This document shows positions 11,700 to 22,984 of a DNA stretch of 64,000 bases, in pieces. The stretch comes from Sepiola atlantica. Its lineage: Eukaryota; Mollusca; Cephalopoda; Sepiida; Sepiolidae. The stretch is from the NCBI GenBank assembly GCA_963556195.1, contig OY744525.1, positions 61,922,272 through 61,986,271 on the forward strand, written 5' to 3'. Position numbers and translations under genes: made by a program. The stretch's first letter is position 1. Each line of letters opens with the position of its first letter. Under the pieces are notes generated by a model that was given only the letters and a program-made list of their open reading frames with translations, was not told where the DNA came from and ran no database searches.

Positions 11700-12690
11700 A
11701 AGAGAAAGATTACAGCGCTTATGTTTTCCTTCAATTTACACCCACACTACCAGTTACCATGACAACTTTATTGAATAAATAAAAGTAATGTTTTAGACTA
11801 AGTGGAAACCGTTATTTCCCCTACCAGAGAGCTCAATGAGTATAGAAAAGATTATGCTTTAAAAATCAATAAAATGATAATCATTTACAAAAGGTATTTT
11901 ATAGAATGCTCTAAATTTAAAAAATATATATAACTGAGCTATAGTGTAGCTAGTCCGATAGTATTTGTATACGAAGCTTAAATTTTCGTTGTTGTACGAT
12001 GTTTTCGATTCCATGCTAGCTGTACCGAAATACACCATTCTGTTGTTAGCATTATCTTCTTTGACTATAGCTTTGTTTACAGTGATACACTTACAATCTA
12101 AATGGCAGTTATTTTTATCTATACCGTTACAATCTATACTGTTTGTGTTATAAGTTCCCGGTAATATTTTAATGTTGTGTCACTGTATTACTTCGGCTGT
12201 ATTTAGGCGTGCAGCAATAACTTACTTTAACATTATTTTTGCTAAAGAGCTTGTGCAGTAGGTTGCATTAACGAAATATTTATTTAGCTTTTGGAAGATA
12301 TTACAAATGTTTGTTTTTACAGATGAATTATATGGTGGGTTAAACCAAATGACGTTTTCACTTTTGTATCGTCTCCCTTTCTGCATATTTTGGTTATTCA
12401 TTTTATAGAGAATTTTTGTTCTGTTGAAAATGTCTCCGTTTCTGAAATTTGTAGTTAATCCATAGATGTATACATATTTTAGTAATAATTAGAGGGTTAA
12501 AATAATAACGTCAAAATAATTCGAATAAGAACTAACTTATAACAAAAGCAACATTTTACGATTTCCCCGTACGGACATGAAACCCGATGTAAGATTAGAT
12601 CTGTGAGGTGAATTTTAGGAATTCATATACTAGAAAATAAAACTTATTAGAGCCCCGGAAGATATTTTGAGGATGTATAAACTGTCAGAA
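11700..12690. other. AT-rich intergenic sequence
   Basis: One 62-residue ORF (11965-12153) is hydrophobic but has no recognisable domain or coding context. I see nothing else to call. Confidence 0.45.
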
Positions 12691-12696
12691 TACTCG

Positions 12697-13298
12697 GTTA
12701 TTCGGAAGAGTAACTCAGCCCTGATTTATACTATGGAGGTTTGGCAGGACAATAATTTCGGTAAAAATCTGAAATCTAGGTCAATTACTTTTTTTTATAA
12801 GTAATTACATAAAGGAATAACATAATGGAATAACATAATGGAATAACAAAATAAATAAAAAAGTTTTTGAATTTTTTTTTTTGCATACAATTCTTTTTTA
12901 TTAATATTTTAAAAATTTAATAAAATTAACGTCATTGAATTTTTCATTACATACGAATTTCTTGAAGAACATTTGTCATTTATTAATACTAAGACAATAA
13001 GTTAATAAAATAATCTCGGTTATAGTGACGCCCTGCGCGCGTGGCGCTAAATTGTTCGTGTTTTTGATTGATTTTCCACATTTTTTCAATTGTGATTTCC
13101 ATTGATTTTCCACATTTTTCGAATGTGCTTTTTTATTTATTTTTCTATTTAATTATGTTAACTTTATGTAATTACTTTTTTTAAAAAGTCATTGACCTAG
13201 ATTTTAGATTTTTTTTACCGAGATTATTGTCCTTCCGAACATCCATACTTACAAAAGCTAAACGTATAAATCAGGACTGGGTTACTCTTCCGAATAAC
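12697..13298. mobile_element. Fold-back element (MITE-like), ~600 bp
   Basis: The left arm from 12697 (GTTATTCGGAAGAGTAAC) to about 12830 is matched inverted at about 13160-13298. Arms are ~135 bp and diverged by point changes and small indels. The centre is AT-rich with one GC-rich patch near 13028-13050. No transposase coding and no obvious target duplication, so the superfamily is unknown. Confidence 0.7.
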
Positions 13299-13329
13299 AA
13301 CAAATCAGAGAGAGTAATGAAACCGCTAA

Positions 13330-13760
13330 TGTTACAACCCAGTTTTCTTTTCTTTCTAGTTTGTTTTCCCATCCTACTTATCTTTAAACATATTTTTCCC
13401 CCCCGTCTCGTTTTCTCTCTTTATCTTCCTTTAACAATTTCATTTACATCTTTTTTTTTTTTTTTTTTTTTGCTCTCGCATTCGATCTATTTTTACGATA
13501 ACCATTCAGCTTTTTCCCTTCTCTTTCCTTCTCATTCTTTCAATCTTTCATGATATGTTTCTTGTTTTTTTTTCCCCCAACACTCTAGCATTCTTTCTAT
13601 TTTCATCCTGTTGTCCTTTATTTATGTCCAACTTCCTTTTCTTTCACACACCCATTCCATTCGTTCGATTGTTATCCCGATATTGTTTCCCCGGACATTT
13701 TCGTTTCCTCATTCGTTTTCCACTTTCACGTTTTGTTTTCTTTATCCCCCCCCCCCCAAA
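13330..13760. repeat. Pyrimidine-rich tract with poly-T and poly-C
   Basis: TC-rich plus strand with a T run at 13450-13471 and a C run at 13746-13757. ORFs at 13227-13553 and 13555-13872 are composition artefacts. Confidence 0.75.
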
Positions 13761-13764
13761 TGTC

Positions 13765-14455
13765 GAAGTCCTCATGAGAATCTTATCTAAAAACAAAGAT
13801 TCTATTTCTTCATTATTCAATTCCCTTCCTTTCGGATTCGTCACAAAAAATCGGGCTATTTTTACAATATAATTTCAATGGATGCAGGCCATAAAAGAAT
13901 TAATTAAATAAATCTATTTTTCGTTTGTATCGAAAGTATTTTCGTTTGCAGCCTAAACACCCGAAAGCATGTTTCATAGGCACATCCAAAGATGATCCAC
14001 GTCTCTCCTCTCTCATATATCCAACGCTACTTGAAATATTAATTAAAAATAATAAACATTTAATTCGTAACTTTGTTGTAAACACGAAACAAAATCTTTC
14101 AATTTATTCGTATAGATAAAAATTAACATTTGAGAAATTTCGATACAAATTTATTTATCTTTTAAATGTGACCGTAAAGAAAGGAAACGAAAGAAGAAAT
14201 CAATTTATTTTTTTACTTGCAATTTAGAAATAGATCACAACTTGAAAATCAAGTCGGTCCTCCGAAAGAAAGTAACATTTGAACACAAATGCTAAATATT
14301 TTAACAGGATATTAAACTATGTTGCGAAACAGAACTATTTGTTATATTAAAATAAAAACAATCATTGAATTAAAAAAAGCAATAACAAATAGTTAATTAA
14401 TAAAATGTCCTTTTTCAAAACCAATATGCAAATCAGTTAACTTTGTGACTGATAG
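13765..14455. other. AT-rich sequence, nothing recognised
   Basis: Short ORFs on both strands at 13900-14119 overlap each other and show no domain. No repeat or RNA signal was recognised. Confidence 0.45.
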
Positions 14456-14509
14456 TGAATATATCAGGTTGGAAAGAAAGTAATGTGTTTGTCGAAAACA
14501 TTTACTTCA

Positions 14510-14808
14510 ATCAAAGTGTAGTATCTGTTCCGATGGATACTGCACGCCTGTCCTGTGCAGTTCTAGGAGGTCCACCCTCCCAGGCTTCGCCTCCCCTCTT
14601 TGGGGAGGAGTAAGTTTATTGCTTACTGTCTGAGGCGCCCCTACCGGGGAATGCCGACGGGGCTGCCCAGGCAATTTTTAAATGGCCAGAGTGCTCACCT
14701 CTCGAGCGCTGGCTTTTAACCCCACTTGCTCGACCCGATCTTGGGTCACATCTTACTTGTGGGAGTAAGATAAAACTGGCCTTGTGCCTAACTCCGCGAG
14801 GAGTAAAT
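14510..14808 (+). mobile_element. U2-headed SINE, subfamily A, inside mariner
   Basis: A 14 bp direct repeat AAACATTTACTTCA flanks it (14496-14509 and 14809-14822), showing retrotransposon-style insertion. It starts at ATCAAAGTGTAGTATCTGTT, which matches U2 snRNA from about nucleotide 25, so the head is 5'-truncated. The body has the GGAGGTCCACCCTCCCAGG block, the TTTGGGGAGGAGTAAG block, the GAGGCGCCCCTACCGGGG block and a TAAAT-type tail. No ORF. Mobilisation by a LINE in trans is inferred. Confidence 0.85.
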
Positions 14809-14921
14809 AAACATTTACTTCATCTGAAACATTCACATTAGGACATTTTTAATATTTACAATAATTTCCCTCGTTTTCTATGACTTCTGTCCAACGATCA
14901 AAGAGCTTCTTGATGCCTTCT

Positions 14922-15899
14922 TTAAAAAAATTCTGATTTTTTAGAGAAAAACAAATTTAGATCATTTTGGAGTTGGTCGTCATTTTCATAGATTTTATAG
15001 TTTAAGTGATGCTGCAACGACCGAAAAAGATGGTAGTCGGATGAAGCAATGTCAGGTGAATAAGGCGGAGGAGGCAACACTTCCCAATTGAAACTCGTGA
15101 CTTTTCCCTGATTGAGTTTTGCTGTGTGAGGTTTCGCGTTATCATGCTGAAGCACTACACCCTTTCTATTGAGTAATGCTGGTCGTTTTTTTGATAGAGC
15201 AATTCTTAGATCATCCAGCCGCGAACAATATTTTACTGCTGTGATTGTTTGATTAGGCTCTAGTAACTCATAATGAATCGGTCCTGTCATGTCCCACCAT
15301 AAAGACAGCATAACCTTCTTTGGGTGTAGTCCTTGTTTTGGAACAGGCTGTGGACTTTTGTTTCGGTCTAAACATTGTCTTTTGCGCTGAGTATTCTTGT
15401 AAAGAACCCATTTTTTATCTCCAGTCACAATTCTTTGCAAAAATGGTTCTCGATGATTCCTGGACAGCAAAGATGTGCAAACAGTCGATCTTTGATTTCG
15501 TTGAGCGTCGGTCAAATCGTAGGGAACCCAGAGTTCAAGTTTTTAAACTTTTTCTAACTCGTGAAGGCATGAAATAATTGTGGTATGGATTGTATTGAAT
15601 TGTTGAGCTAATTCTCTGCTGGGTAACTTTGGATTGATCTCCACAGCGTCTTTAATGGCGTCTTTATCAATTGATTTTGGCCTTCCCGAACGTCGCCGAT
15701 CTGACAGGTTAAAGTCTCCAGAAGAAAATTTTGCAAACCACCGTTGACATTTTCGATCATTCAGAACATTTATCCCATAGACAGTTCCAATATTCCTTAT
15801 AGCTTCTGCAGCTGAGTTTCCTTTTTTGAATTCATAAAGCATGCAATGTCTCAGATGCTTCTTACTAATAGTCATTTTTTGACGGCTGAGACCGTTCAA
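14922..15899 (-). pseudogene. mariner transposase, DD34D, one nonsense codon
   Basis: Cut-and-paste transposase of the mariner family; it would act in the nucleus on the terminal repeats of this element. The frame runs from an ATG at 15899 with an N-terminal helix-turn-helix region of about 118 residues, then one in-frame TAA (15543-15545), then the catalytic part. Seen motifs: WVPYDL linker, first Asp in VTGDKKW, second Asp in HDNAKPH, and third Asp in SSDYHLF. There are 34 residues between the second and third Asp, as in DD34D. The frame ends early after KSEFF because one extra T in a T run shifts it; the shifted frame continues with KEGIKKLFDRW. It is therefore two small lesions away from a complete protein, which suggests recent activity. 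Confidence 0.92.
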
Positions 15900-16047
15900 C
15901 CTGATATTTTTTAACTAATTACTATATCTGAAAGGCAAAGCAAGATATTAAGACACCAACTCACCAAAAAAATCTAGAACTGTGTACAACTAAGGATGCT
16001 GCAAAGTGATGAAGTAAAAAATACATTACTTTCTTTCCAACCTGATA

Positions 16048-16880
16048 CATAAGCAGTATATAAAAAACAGATGGTGCGTCTATTGTGTAAAGTTGACTTT
16101 ACCGTTAGTGTGAGAAATAAGCCCAACTTCTGCATTTATTCATTTAGATATATAATTAAGTCGGTCGGATTGTCACAGTTAGACCCATATAGCAACTTAT
16201 CTGACAAATCAGCATTTGTTTCTGACTAGCCAATTTTTCTTTTTTTTAGCTTTCCACAATGTTCTTTAACCCCTTTCAGTCCCCTGGTCCACTGTATTGA
16301 GTACGTTTTTTAGATAGCTGTAAATAGTAAAATTGATGCAATATACGTATGGGAGTCAGAGTGTCCTGTTTATTGAACACGTTTCAAACGTATGACAAAA
16401 GAAAAACAACGGTTGACTGACAGATGACCCTAAGGAAGATGAATAAAGTTTTTCAATAGAAATAAATGTATTTTTAAGTCATGACTTAAGGGGTTAATGT
16501 AAAAAAAACTATTTCCTGTTAAAATGGATGCCATATTTGTAATCAGCAGCAAATTTAGTTACTGATAGTAAATCTATAAACTGATGCATTCTTTCATTTT
16601 TGTAATGTTACATAGCATTTGAAATATTATTACATTTTATTTTCATAGAAAAGTGATACAGATGATTCGAAAACGAAGTGTCAAAAACTAACTCTTCATT
16701 GCCTTGCATTTACTTCTGCGTGTTGTTAAGTTCGTTCTGAAAATCTTCGCAATGTTTCTAAGTGATGATTTCTTTTGAATATTAATTTCTAATTTTGTAC
16801 GATAATTACCATGCGAAATATACTTAAAATATTTAATTTTGTTTTTATTCCTATAGAATTGATAATAACGAACATTTCAT
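16048..16880. other. AT-rich intergenic sequence
   Basis: No ORF above background and no recognised repeat. Confidence 0.45.
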
Positions 16881-16885
16881 CTATA

Positions 16886-17442
16886 CAGGGTGTCCCAAAA
16901 TAATGTATACACCCTTTGAATCGTTATAACTCGTTCAATTTACTGAGTTTGATTTGCAAACAAAATTGATAAAAGAGTAAAACAGTAAGATACACATTTA
17001 AAAATACTGAAAGTAAAATTAACAAAAACATAGAAAATTAACTTTTAATAAACGTAAAGGCTACAATGTTTAAAGCAAGAAACCTGAAGTAATTGCAAAC
17101 AAATGGGAGTAGTAATTGTAGTAGAATGTGCTCAAATACCGGAGTAAATGTCGCAGGACGTTTGTAGGTACAATTCTTCACGTCTTCACTATATGGAAAG
17201 TGTATTGAGCAGAACGGGTTGGGGTTAGGATGAGGGTTCATTTTATGAACATTCTGAAATTACCCTAAGTAGCCTTTATCTTTGTTAAAAGTTAATTTTC
17301 TATGTTTTTGTTAATTTTACTGTCAGTATTTTTAAATGAATATTCTTACTCAATCTTGTTTATCAATCTTGCAAATAAAAATCAGTAAATTGAACGACTT
17401 ATAACAATTCAAAGGGTGTATACATTATTTTAGGACACCCTG
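16886..17442. mobile_element. Tc1/mariner-type MITE with long inverted repeats
   Basis: Both ends read CAGGGTGTCC and are flanked by TA (16884-16885, 17443-17444). Arms pair for about 180 bp at each end with scattered mismatches. The 557 bp element has no transposase. The TA duplication and terminal CAGGGTGTCC point to the IS630/Tc1/mariner superfamily. Confidence 0.88.
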
Positions 17443-17444
17443 TA

Positions 17445-18310
17445 TATTACTAAATTTGATAGACAACATCGCGTATGTATGTGCGTTGTTAAATTTAGTG
17501 TCTACACATCAAACGGTGTCTCCAGATAAGTGATAATTTCCACTTTCTTTTAAATTTTACTTTTTATAAGATCATTAATATTCGAAAGTAGCAAATTCTA
17601 TTTTATATAAAAAATGTTAATCTACTCCCTGTGGTGACGGTGCAAAGTGGCCGCTGTATAGGCGACCACAACTAGCGTGCGCTCGCTGTAGAGAAGTAGT
17701 GGCCGCACACAGGCGTGAACCTAGAACCGTTTGATTACGAGGCGAGAGCCGTAATTATGTACAATAGGCGCTGTTGGCAGTCCGAAATGGCTGGATAAAA
17801 TGAGAATTTTTTTTGCTCGAGGAGTCAGTTTTGTTATGGACGCTACGTCGTTTGTGTTTGTTTTGAACGGTAGTCTTATCCATTGATTGTGTTGGTCATA
17901 TTTCGAATAGTGTTGCTGATGTAAGCTGAAATGTTACTGCTAATAATAAGAGCAAACGTCTCGTGTTGTCGGTTGAGATAGGAAAAGGAGAACTGCTACT
18001 GCTGCCGATATTAACAGCGAACGTCGCGACTGTTGTTAGTGTTGGTGATGATGAATGGAGAGGAAATAATTCGGCATCTGCTTGAATACTGAGAGCTCTA
18101 ATTAATTTACGTCACTGAAATAGGAATTGGTTGACCAAACGCATCTTTCACTCCTCTGAGCACAGATATTAATAAAAACAATTACCCAGAGTTGTATATA
18201 TTCAAAAATCCCTAGTTTATCGATACACGATTTATCGATACAGTGTCTTTTATTTCTACAGCTGTTTCCTCCAGAGTAAACGAATATATAATGTTAATTT
18301 ATAACTTTAA
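17445..18310. other. Unique block with CpG-rich segment
   Basis: From about 17630 to 18090 the sequence is richer in G, C and CpG than the flanks and matches none of the repeats in the window. No ORF of useful length in any frame. It could be an untranslated first exon, a regulatory region or an old element; nothing here decides between these. Confidence 0.35.
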
Positions 18311-18319
18311 CCATCGTCT

Positions 18320-19465
18320 CCAGGATTCTTCAGAAAAAGCAAAAACAAAATAAGCGACAACTATTACAAGAAACTTTTTCAACCACCGATTATAATGACT
18401 AATAGCACCCTACCTGCGAGTCCATCATTCAAACTCCTCGGCCTAATATTCACAGGTAACAGGAATCGGAACAAATACATAGAAGACATTGCCAAGGCTT
18501 CTGCAAGAAAGGTGAGTTCCCTCCACCGAGCTAGAAAATTTCTTACACCTGCCACTATCTTATATCTCTAAGAAGCCACCATGCATGAAATATTGTTGTC
18601 ACATCTCAGTTGGTGAACCAACGATTAGCCTCTCCCTCTTAGACAGGGTCCAGAAAAAAAAGCCTCTAATCTAATAGATCCCACACTATCTACCAAGCTC
18701 CAGCCCCTGTCCCATCGCCACAATGTTGTTTCCTTGTGCTTGTTTTACAAGTACTTTAATAGAATGTGCCTCAAAGTAGGGGTGGGACGTAATGGGTGAA
18801 AATTTCAGATTCATGCGAGTAGTATTTTTTTGTGTTCATTTATACATACATAACACTAAACAATCAAACATTTTGAAAATTTTGCAAAATTCAGAAGGTG
18901 CAGGCCAAAAATAGCCGTTAGGGCTCCACGGGACTCAACATCCATCATTTTTCGGTGAAAAAGTGGTTTCATGCGACATTGCAGGTCCTAAAACACCCTC
19001 AAAAGCTATGAATGGATATAGATGGTTAAATCTGATATAGTACTTTAATTTAGGACCATTTTCAGGCTGTGAAAGGGTTTTCATGAATGTAAAATAGCCA
19101 AAAACTAGTGGCCTGCACCTTCTGAATTTTGCAAAATTTTCAAAATGTTTGATTGTTTAGTGTTATTTATGTATAAATGAACACAAAAAATACTACTCGT
19201 ATGAATCTGAAATTTTCACCCATTACGTCCCACCCCTAATAAAAAAACTTACTGCACTGGTGCACTCTCACCGTAAATACTCCGGACCGATCTATCAGTC
19301 AGCAAAATCCCACCCTTCAGTGTAACCCAGATGTTGGAAGGCTTTCTACTCTAATAGCCTTTTTCTTCGATCTTCTAGCCTTTGGAAGTACCTCACTTGT
19401 TGTACCAACATGCCGAAGTTTAAATGTAATGTGAACAAACATCTCGTTGCACAACTCCCCACTTA
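18320..19465 (+). pseudogene. LINE RT C-terminal fragment (CR1/Jockey-like), split by a MITE
   Basis: Read forward, frames give LLGLIFTGN and NRNRNKYIEDIAKAS followed by SSLHRARKFL, the region after the catalytic RT core in CR1/Jockey-type LINEs, with stops and frameshifts. The copy is interrupted after 18776 and resumes at 19239 with 'cactggtgcactctcaccg', ending with 'aatgtgaacaaacatctcgttgcacaactccc'. The interruption is the element at 18779-19236. No endonuclease or catalytic RT motif remains. Confidence 0.72.
18779..19236. mobile_element. MITE with ~135 bp inverted repeats nested in a LINE
   Basis: Ends read GGGGTGGGACGTAATGGG and are flanked by TA (18777-18778 and 19237-19238). The arms (18779 to about 18913 and about 19103 to 19236) are nearly identical, so the insertion is young relative to the LINE it breaks. 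No coding sequence. TA target choice fits a Tc1/mariner-type mobiliser. Confidence 0.87.
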
Positions 19466-19469
19466 GGCA

Positions 19470-19970
19470 TCCTAATTAACAGTAGTCCCAAGTAAAAATA
19501 ATATTTTTTTTGAAAAAAAGAGACAATTATACAAACACCTTTAAGGGACTTGGTTCCATCTCGCTGCAATTCTCTCAACCAATTCTTTCATCTTCAGAGA
19601 TTCCATTGTTGGAGCAAGAAATTAAAATTTTTTTTAGTATTTCAACGAGAGATCTAAAGAATTTTGAATTTCCAAGTTTTTTTCACTTGTGCATGATAAT
19701 TATGTTTCAATTTCCATGATATATATCTTCGATTGAATTCTTTCAAGGGCAGACAGCCACAATATTTATACATAAAGACATAAATCACAACAAATATATA
19801 GAAGAAACCGCCCTAAAATTGAAAATAGATATTATAATCACAACGAACCTGTAAAAGGTATCAGAAAGAAAATCTTTTTTTTTATAGTGCACACGAGCTT
19901 TATTGACATCCTGTATATATTTCAGACTCATCATAACATTCAATTTAACGTCCGTTTTTTTTTGTTTTTT
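19470..19970. other. AT-rich sequence
   Basis: Short ORFs at 19510-19719 and 19785-19994 lack any recognised domain. Nothing else seen. Confidence 0.4.
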
Positions 19971-19974
19971 TTTA

Positions 19975-20165
19975 ATAGAATTCGCTCCAGACAAGGCATG
20001 AAGCCACTTGATGTTAGGAGCTAAAAAAAAAATGCTACTTCAAGGTCAAAAACTAACCAACGATAAGTGCTAGATAGATAGATAGATAGATTCTGACCCC
20101 CAAAACAACAATTCCCCCCCTTTTGTCAGAAAAATCACTCATGGAATGTGAAGACTAAAGAACAA
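19975..20165 (-). repeat. Dispersed LINE 3'-end-like repeat (copy 1)
   Basis: 'cgctccagacaaggcatgaa' and ~180 bp after it recur with small changes at 41165-41345. On the minus strand the sequence ends AGCTCCTAACATC...TGGAGCG, resembling the 3' end of the LINE at 37790-37830. A (GATA)n run sits at 20070-20093. Confidence 0.6.
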
Positions 20166-20219
20166 AATAAGGGAAGCGAGAGTTACGAGGCTACCGAAAA
20201 TAAACCCAAAGTCCACTTT

Positions 20220-20565
20220 CTACTCTCTTTTTACATGCTGGCAAGTGTTGGACGGCTTTAAGAAATTGCCTTCCAAACTAGCCTATCTCTGTCCATGTCT
20301 TTATTTATCCCTCTTTCTCTGAAGTCCATTTTATCACTTCCTCCTATGTTTTCCTTGACCACCCCTGCTACCTCAACTGTTCTACGTCTACTGACCCAAG
20401 AACTCTCATCCATTCTTTTAATGTGGTCATACTATCGAAGTCTCTTGTTCTGCACACATCTCTCTATACTGTCCAGATGTAATCTTCCACTGAGGTCATC
20501 AGAACTAAGCTTGTCTTTACGACTCACATTTAACTACAGTGATTTAATATTTGCTTCTTTATTTT
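20220..20565 (-). pseudogene. LINE C-terminal fragment and 3' tail (copy 2)
   Basis: The minus strand matches the fragment at 7825-8405: SSDDLSGRLHLDSIERC, KRMDESSWV, then 'gccgtccaacacttgccagc'. The Trp and Gly of RLRWYGHV are altered and frameshifts are present. It is a dead, 5'-truncated copy in the opposite orientation. The plus-strand ORF at 20295-20570 is its shadow. Confidence 0.75.
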
Positions 20566-21290
20566 TTTAAAGTCAACATTAGTTTACGTATTTTTTCTTA
20601 AATCATCAGTTACATACAAAAAGTAAATTAGCATGAAAGGAGAAATATACTTTTTAAAAAAAGTGTGACTCGTTGGGTCATCTATTGAGTACGATGTAGA
20701 TTGTTTTAATGAGGAAAAAGGGAGTTTGAAAAGCAAGTTAAATTTCTTTTAATAAAAAGACAAAATCCGAAATTAGTCTCTTCTCGCTATATGTCGCCCC
20801 TTTCTCTCCCTCTCCAGCTATGGGTTAAATGATATTACTACTTGTGGATATATTTCCTTTTGCTTATAATGCACTATTCCAAGCTTATATTTTATAGTTA
20901 GTTTTATTACCTTTGAGTGTTAAGAGAGAGAGAGATAGAGATAGATAGAGAGATAGATAGAGAGAGAGAGAGAGTAATAGATACCGCATAAAAAAAGGTT
21001 CGCGAGGGAGCGGGGGGCCAAACCCCATACAGTTAGAGAGGGTGAGAGTGATGGACACAAACTTAGTAAGAGATGAGTCACTTGATGAGATAATTGTAAA
21101 TTACGGCTAATTATAAAAATTCAAATGGATTTTTTTTTTCGAAATACCTCAATCAAATAAAGTATATTTTTACATGTATTTTATGTGATTTGAATACATC
21201 TTACTACACTTGTAACCGCCCCGCCCGCGACGTAAATACCCCCGACCCACCCGACTAGCAACATCCCTTCCCTCCACTGTAGATTTCCCA
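20566..21290. other. AT-rich sequence with GA/GATA microsatellite
   Basis: GA and GATA repeats lie at 20923-20974. No gene recognised. A short palindromic GTGACTCGTTGGGTCA occurs at 20667-20682 and resembles GTGACCCGTTGGGTCAC at 23000-23016. Confidence 0.55.
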
Positions 21291-21840
21291 AGATTTTTTT
21301 TTTTTTTTAACATAGTTCACCCCAAACAAGGCAGGCCGCCACTGTAGACGTAAGGGGCTACTGAGAAAAAAGAAAAGGGGAGAAGGTTGGGGGGGTCAAC
21401 CTAAATTGGGATCTGCGCAGCAAGATCTTCTGCATGTCTGTAGTGTCAGGAAACAGGGGTCAGGGAGGGAGTTTCAGAGGCCAGCAGCACGAGGAAAGAA
21501 GCTATTTGAGTAGAAAGCTCTCCGGCATCTGGGGACCTCCACAGTGAATGGATGGGATTTAGTTGATTGTCGAGTTGGTCTAGTAAATTTACGTCGAGGG
21601 GGGCACCAGAGTAGCCAGTTCATCGGAGCATAATCCATTGAAGTATTTGGAAAACAAGCACAAGATGCCAGAAAGCTGTCTACTCTGATAGCTTCTTTCG
21701 TCGGACCGCTTGTCTTTGGAATTCCCTCCCTGCTCCCTGTTTTCCCGACCGTAAAAAACATGCATAAATTTAAATGTAATGCAAACAAACATATTGCTAC
21801 CGAGCTCCTTACTAAGATTCACCCCTTATCACAGTAGCCC
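21290..21840 (-). pseudogene. CR1/Jockey-like LINE C-terminal copy
   Basis: On the minus strand the 3' end at 21295-21360 reads CTTACGTCTACAGTGGCGG then TGCCTTGTTTGGGGTGAAC. The coding part gives RRKFTRPTRQSTKSHPFTVE, VPRCRRAFYSNSFFPRAAGL and YFNGLCSDEL, nearly identical to the copy at 29396-29995. Segments near 21650-21840 look rearranged relative to that copy: the plus strand there reads like a second, forward LINE tail ('aatgtaatgcaaacaaacat'). Two partial copies may meet here. Confidence 0.75.
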
Positions 21841-21899
21841 TCGGTGGCAATATACCTTGTTTGGGGGCGAATAAAAATAAAATAAAATAAAAAATAAAT

Positions 21900-21965
21900 T
21901 TTAAAAAACAGAAGAAAGCCTAAGGGACAAAAATTTTGATTAACTCTGCTTTAGTATAATTTATG
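21900..21965. repeat. Solo arm of a fold-back family
   Basis: 'gaaagcctaagggacaaaaattttgattaactctgctttagtataat' is a diverged version of the arms of the element at 23892-24480, also seen at 32040-32090. A single arm only. Confidence 0.5.
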
Positions 21966-21989
21966 TACACCAGGTGTATTGTGGTTGAT

Positions 21990-22720
21990 GATGTATGCGA
22001 TTCAACTCTGTGTATGCCGTATATGTCTGTGTATAAAAGAAGAGGCAGTTGTCGGCATAGACATGAAAGCGACTTATTCTGACAATCTGGCTCTCAAGGG
22101 GGAAAGGCAAACCTGGCCGAGATTTTATTTGCTACCGCGGCGCTGGACTCGCTTCCAAAGTGTTAGCGGACTTAACTGCCATCACGCTAAGCAACATGAT
22201 TCCCAATCAATAAAACGGTCAACTAATCATTACGGGCAATCAAGTTAGTTTAATCATCGAGGGACGTGGGAGATCGAATTAGAGGGTGTGATCGAGAGAG
22301 GGGGGAGGAGGTGGTGATGATGGTGGTGGTGGTTGGCGGAGCGTTATGGGTTGGGTCAGAGAAGGAGAGACATTAAAGGGGAGAAAAGGAAGCGAGGGGA
22401 GGGGGGGAATAAAGAGGAGAGAGTCGTTGACCGAGCGGAAGATGCCGGAGGAGGGTTTGCGGTTTAAAGAATTTGGAACTGGCCACGTCGAAAGTCCGGT
22501 CATCCTCCCTATCCAATAACGCGGCTATAGCATGCACACACAAACACACACACACACACACGGTGTACTCATACGTACGCATAGACGAAGAGGCGCACGC
22601 ATGCAAACTAAAATCCTGAAAGTGGCCATTTGTTAAACATTTTAAGTCATAAATGGACGGTCTCCCGAGGTATAACAATCTCTCGCCCGGAGATCTTTTG
22701 CCTTACATTGCCAATGGGTG
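21990..22720. other. Unique, partly CpG-rich block with purine and CA repeats
   Basis: 22060-22265 is mixed-composition sequence with several TAAT and ATCA motifs and no repeat match in the window. 22285-22430 is G/A-rich. A (CA)n run lies at 22538-22561. ORFs in this stretch are driven by composition. A regulatory role for 22060-22265 is possible but unproven. Confidence 0.35.
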
Positions 22721-22984
22721 ATTGGCAGAAATGTGTTATTCGGTGGCGATGGTGGCGGGGGGTGTAGTGGAGGGGGAAGTGATCCTCCCTCTCCTTACCC
22801 CCCCCCTCCCCCATCCCGATACGTGAACTGTAAAAGATGGCATGAGAAGGCACAAGTCCAAATTTGCATTATCGCATTCGGTTCTTTTCTGATGTTCGCT
22901 GTCCTCTTTAAGCGATCTACCTCCATTCCTTGTCCAACCTCCAACAACGTCTTTTTTTTATTTTTCATTGGCTATTTTGTAGCT

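Larger units (their letters stand above)
14464..16045 (-). mobile_element. mariner element, nearly intact
   Basis: Terminal inverted repeats TCAGGTTGGAAAGAAAGTAA lie at both ends, flanked by the expected TA duplication (14462-14463 and 16046-16047). The transposase is on the minus strand. Total length is 1582 bp. Removing the nested SINE (299 bp) and one copy of its 14 bp target duplication gives 1269 bp, close to the usual ~1.3 kb of mariner elements. Confidence 0.93.
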
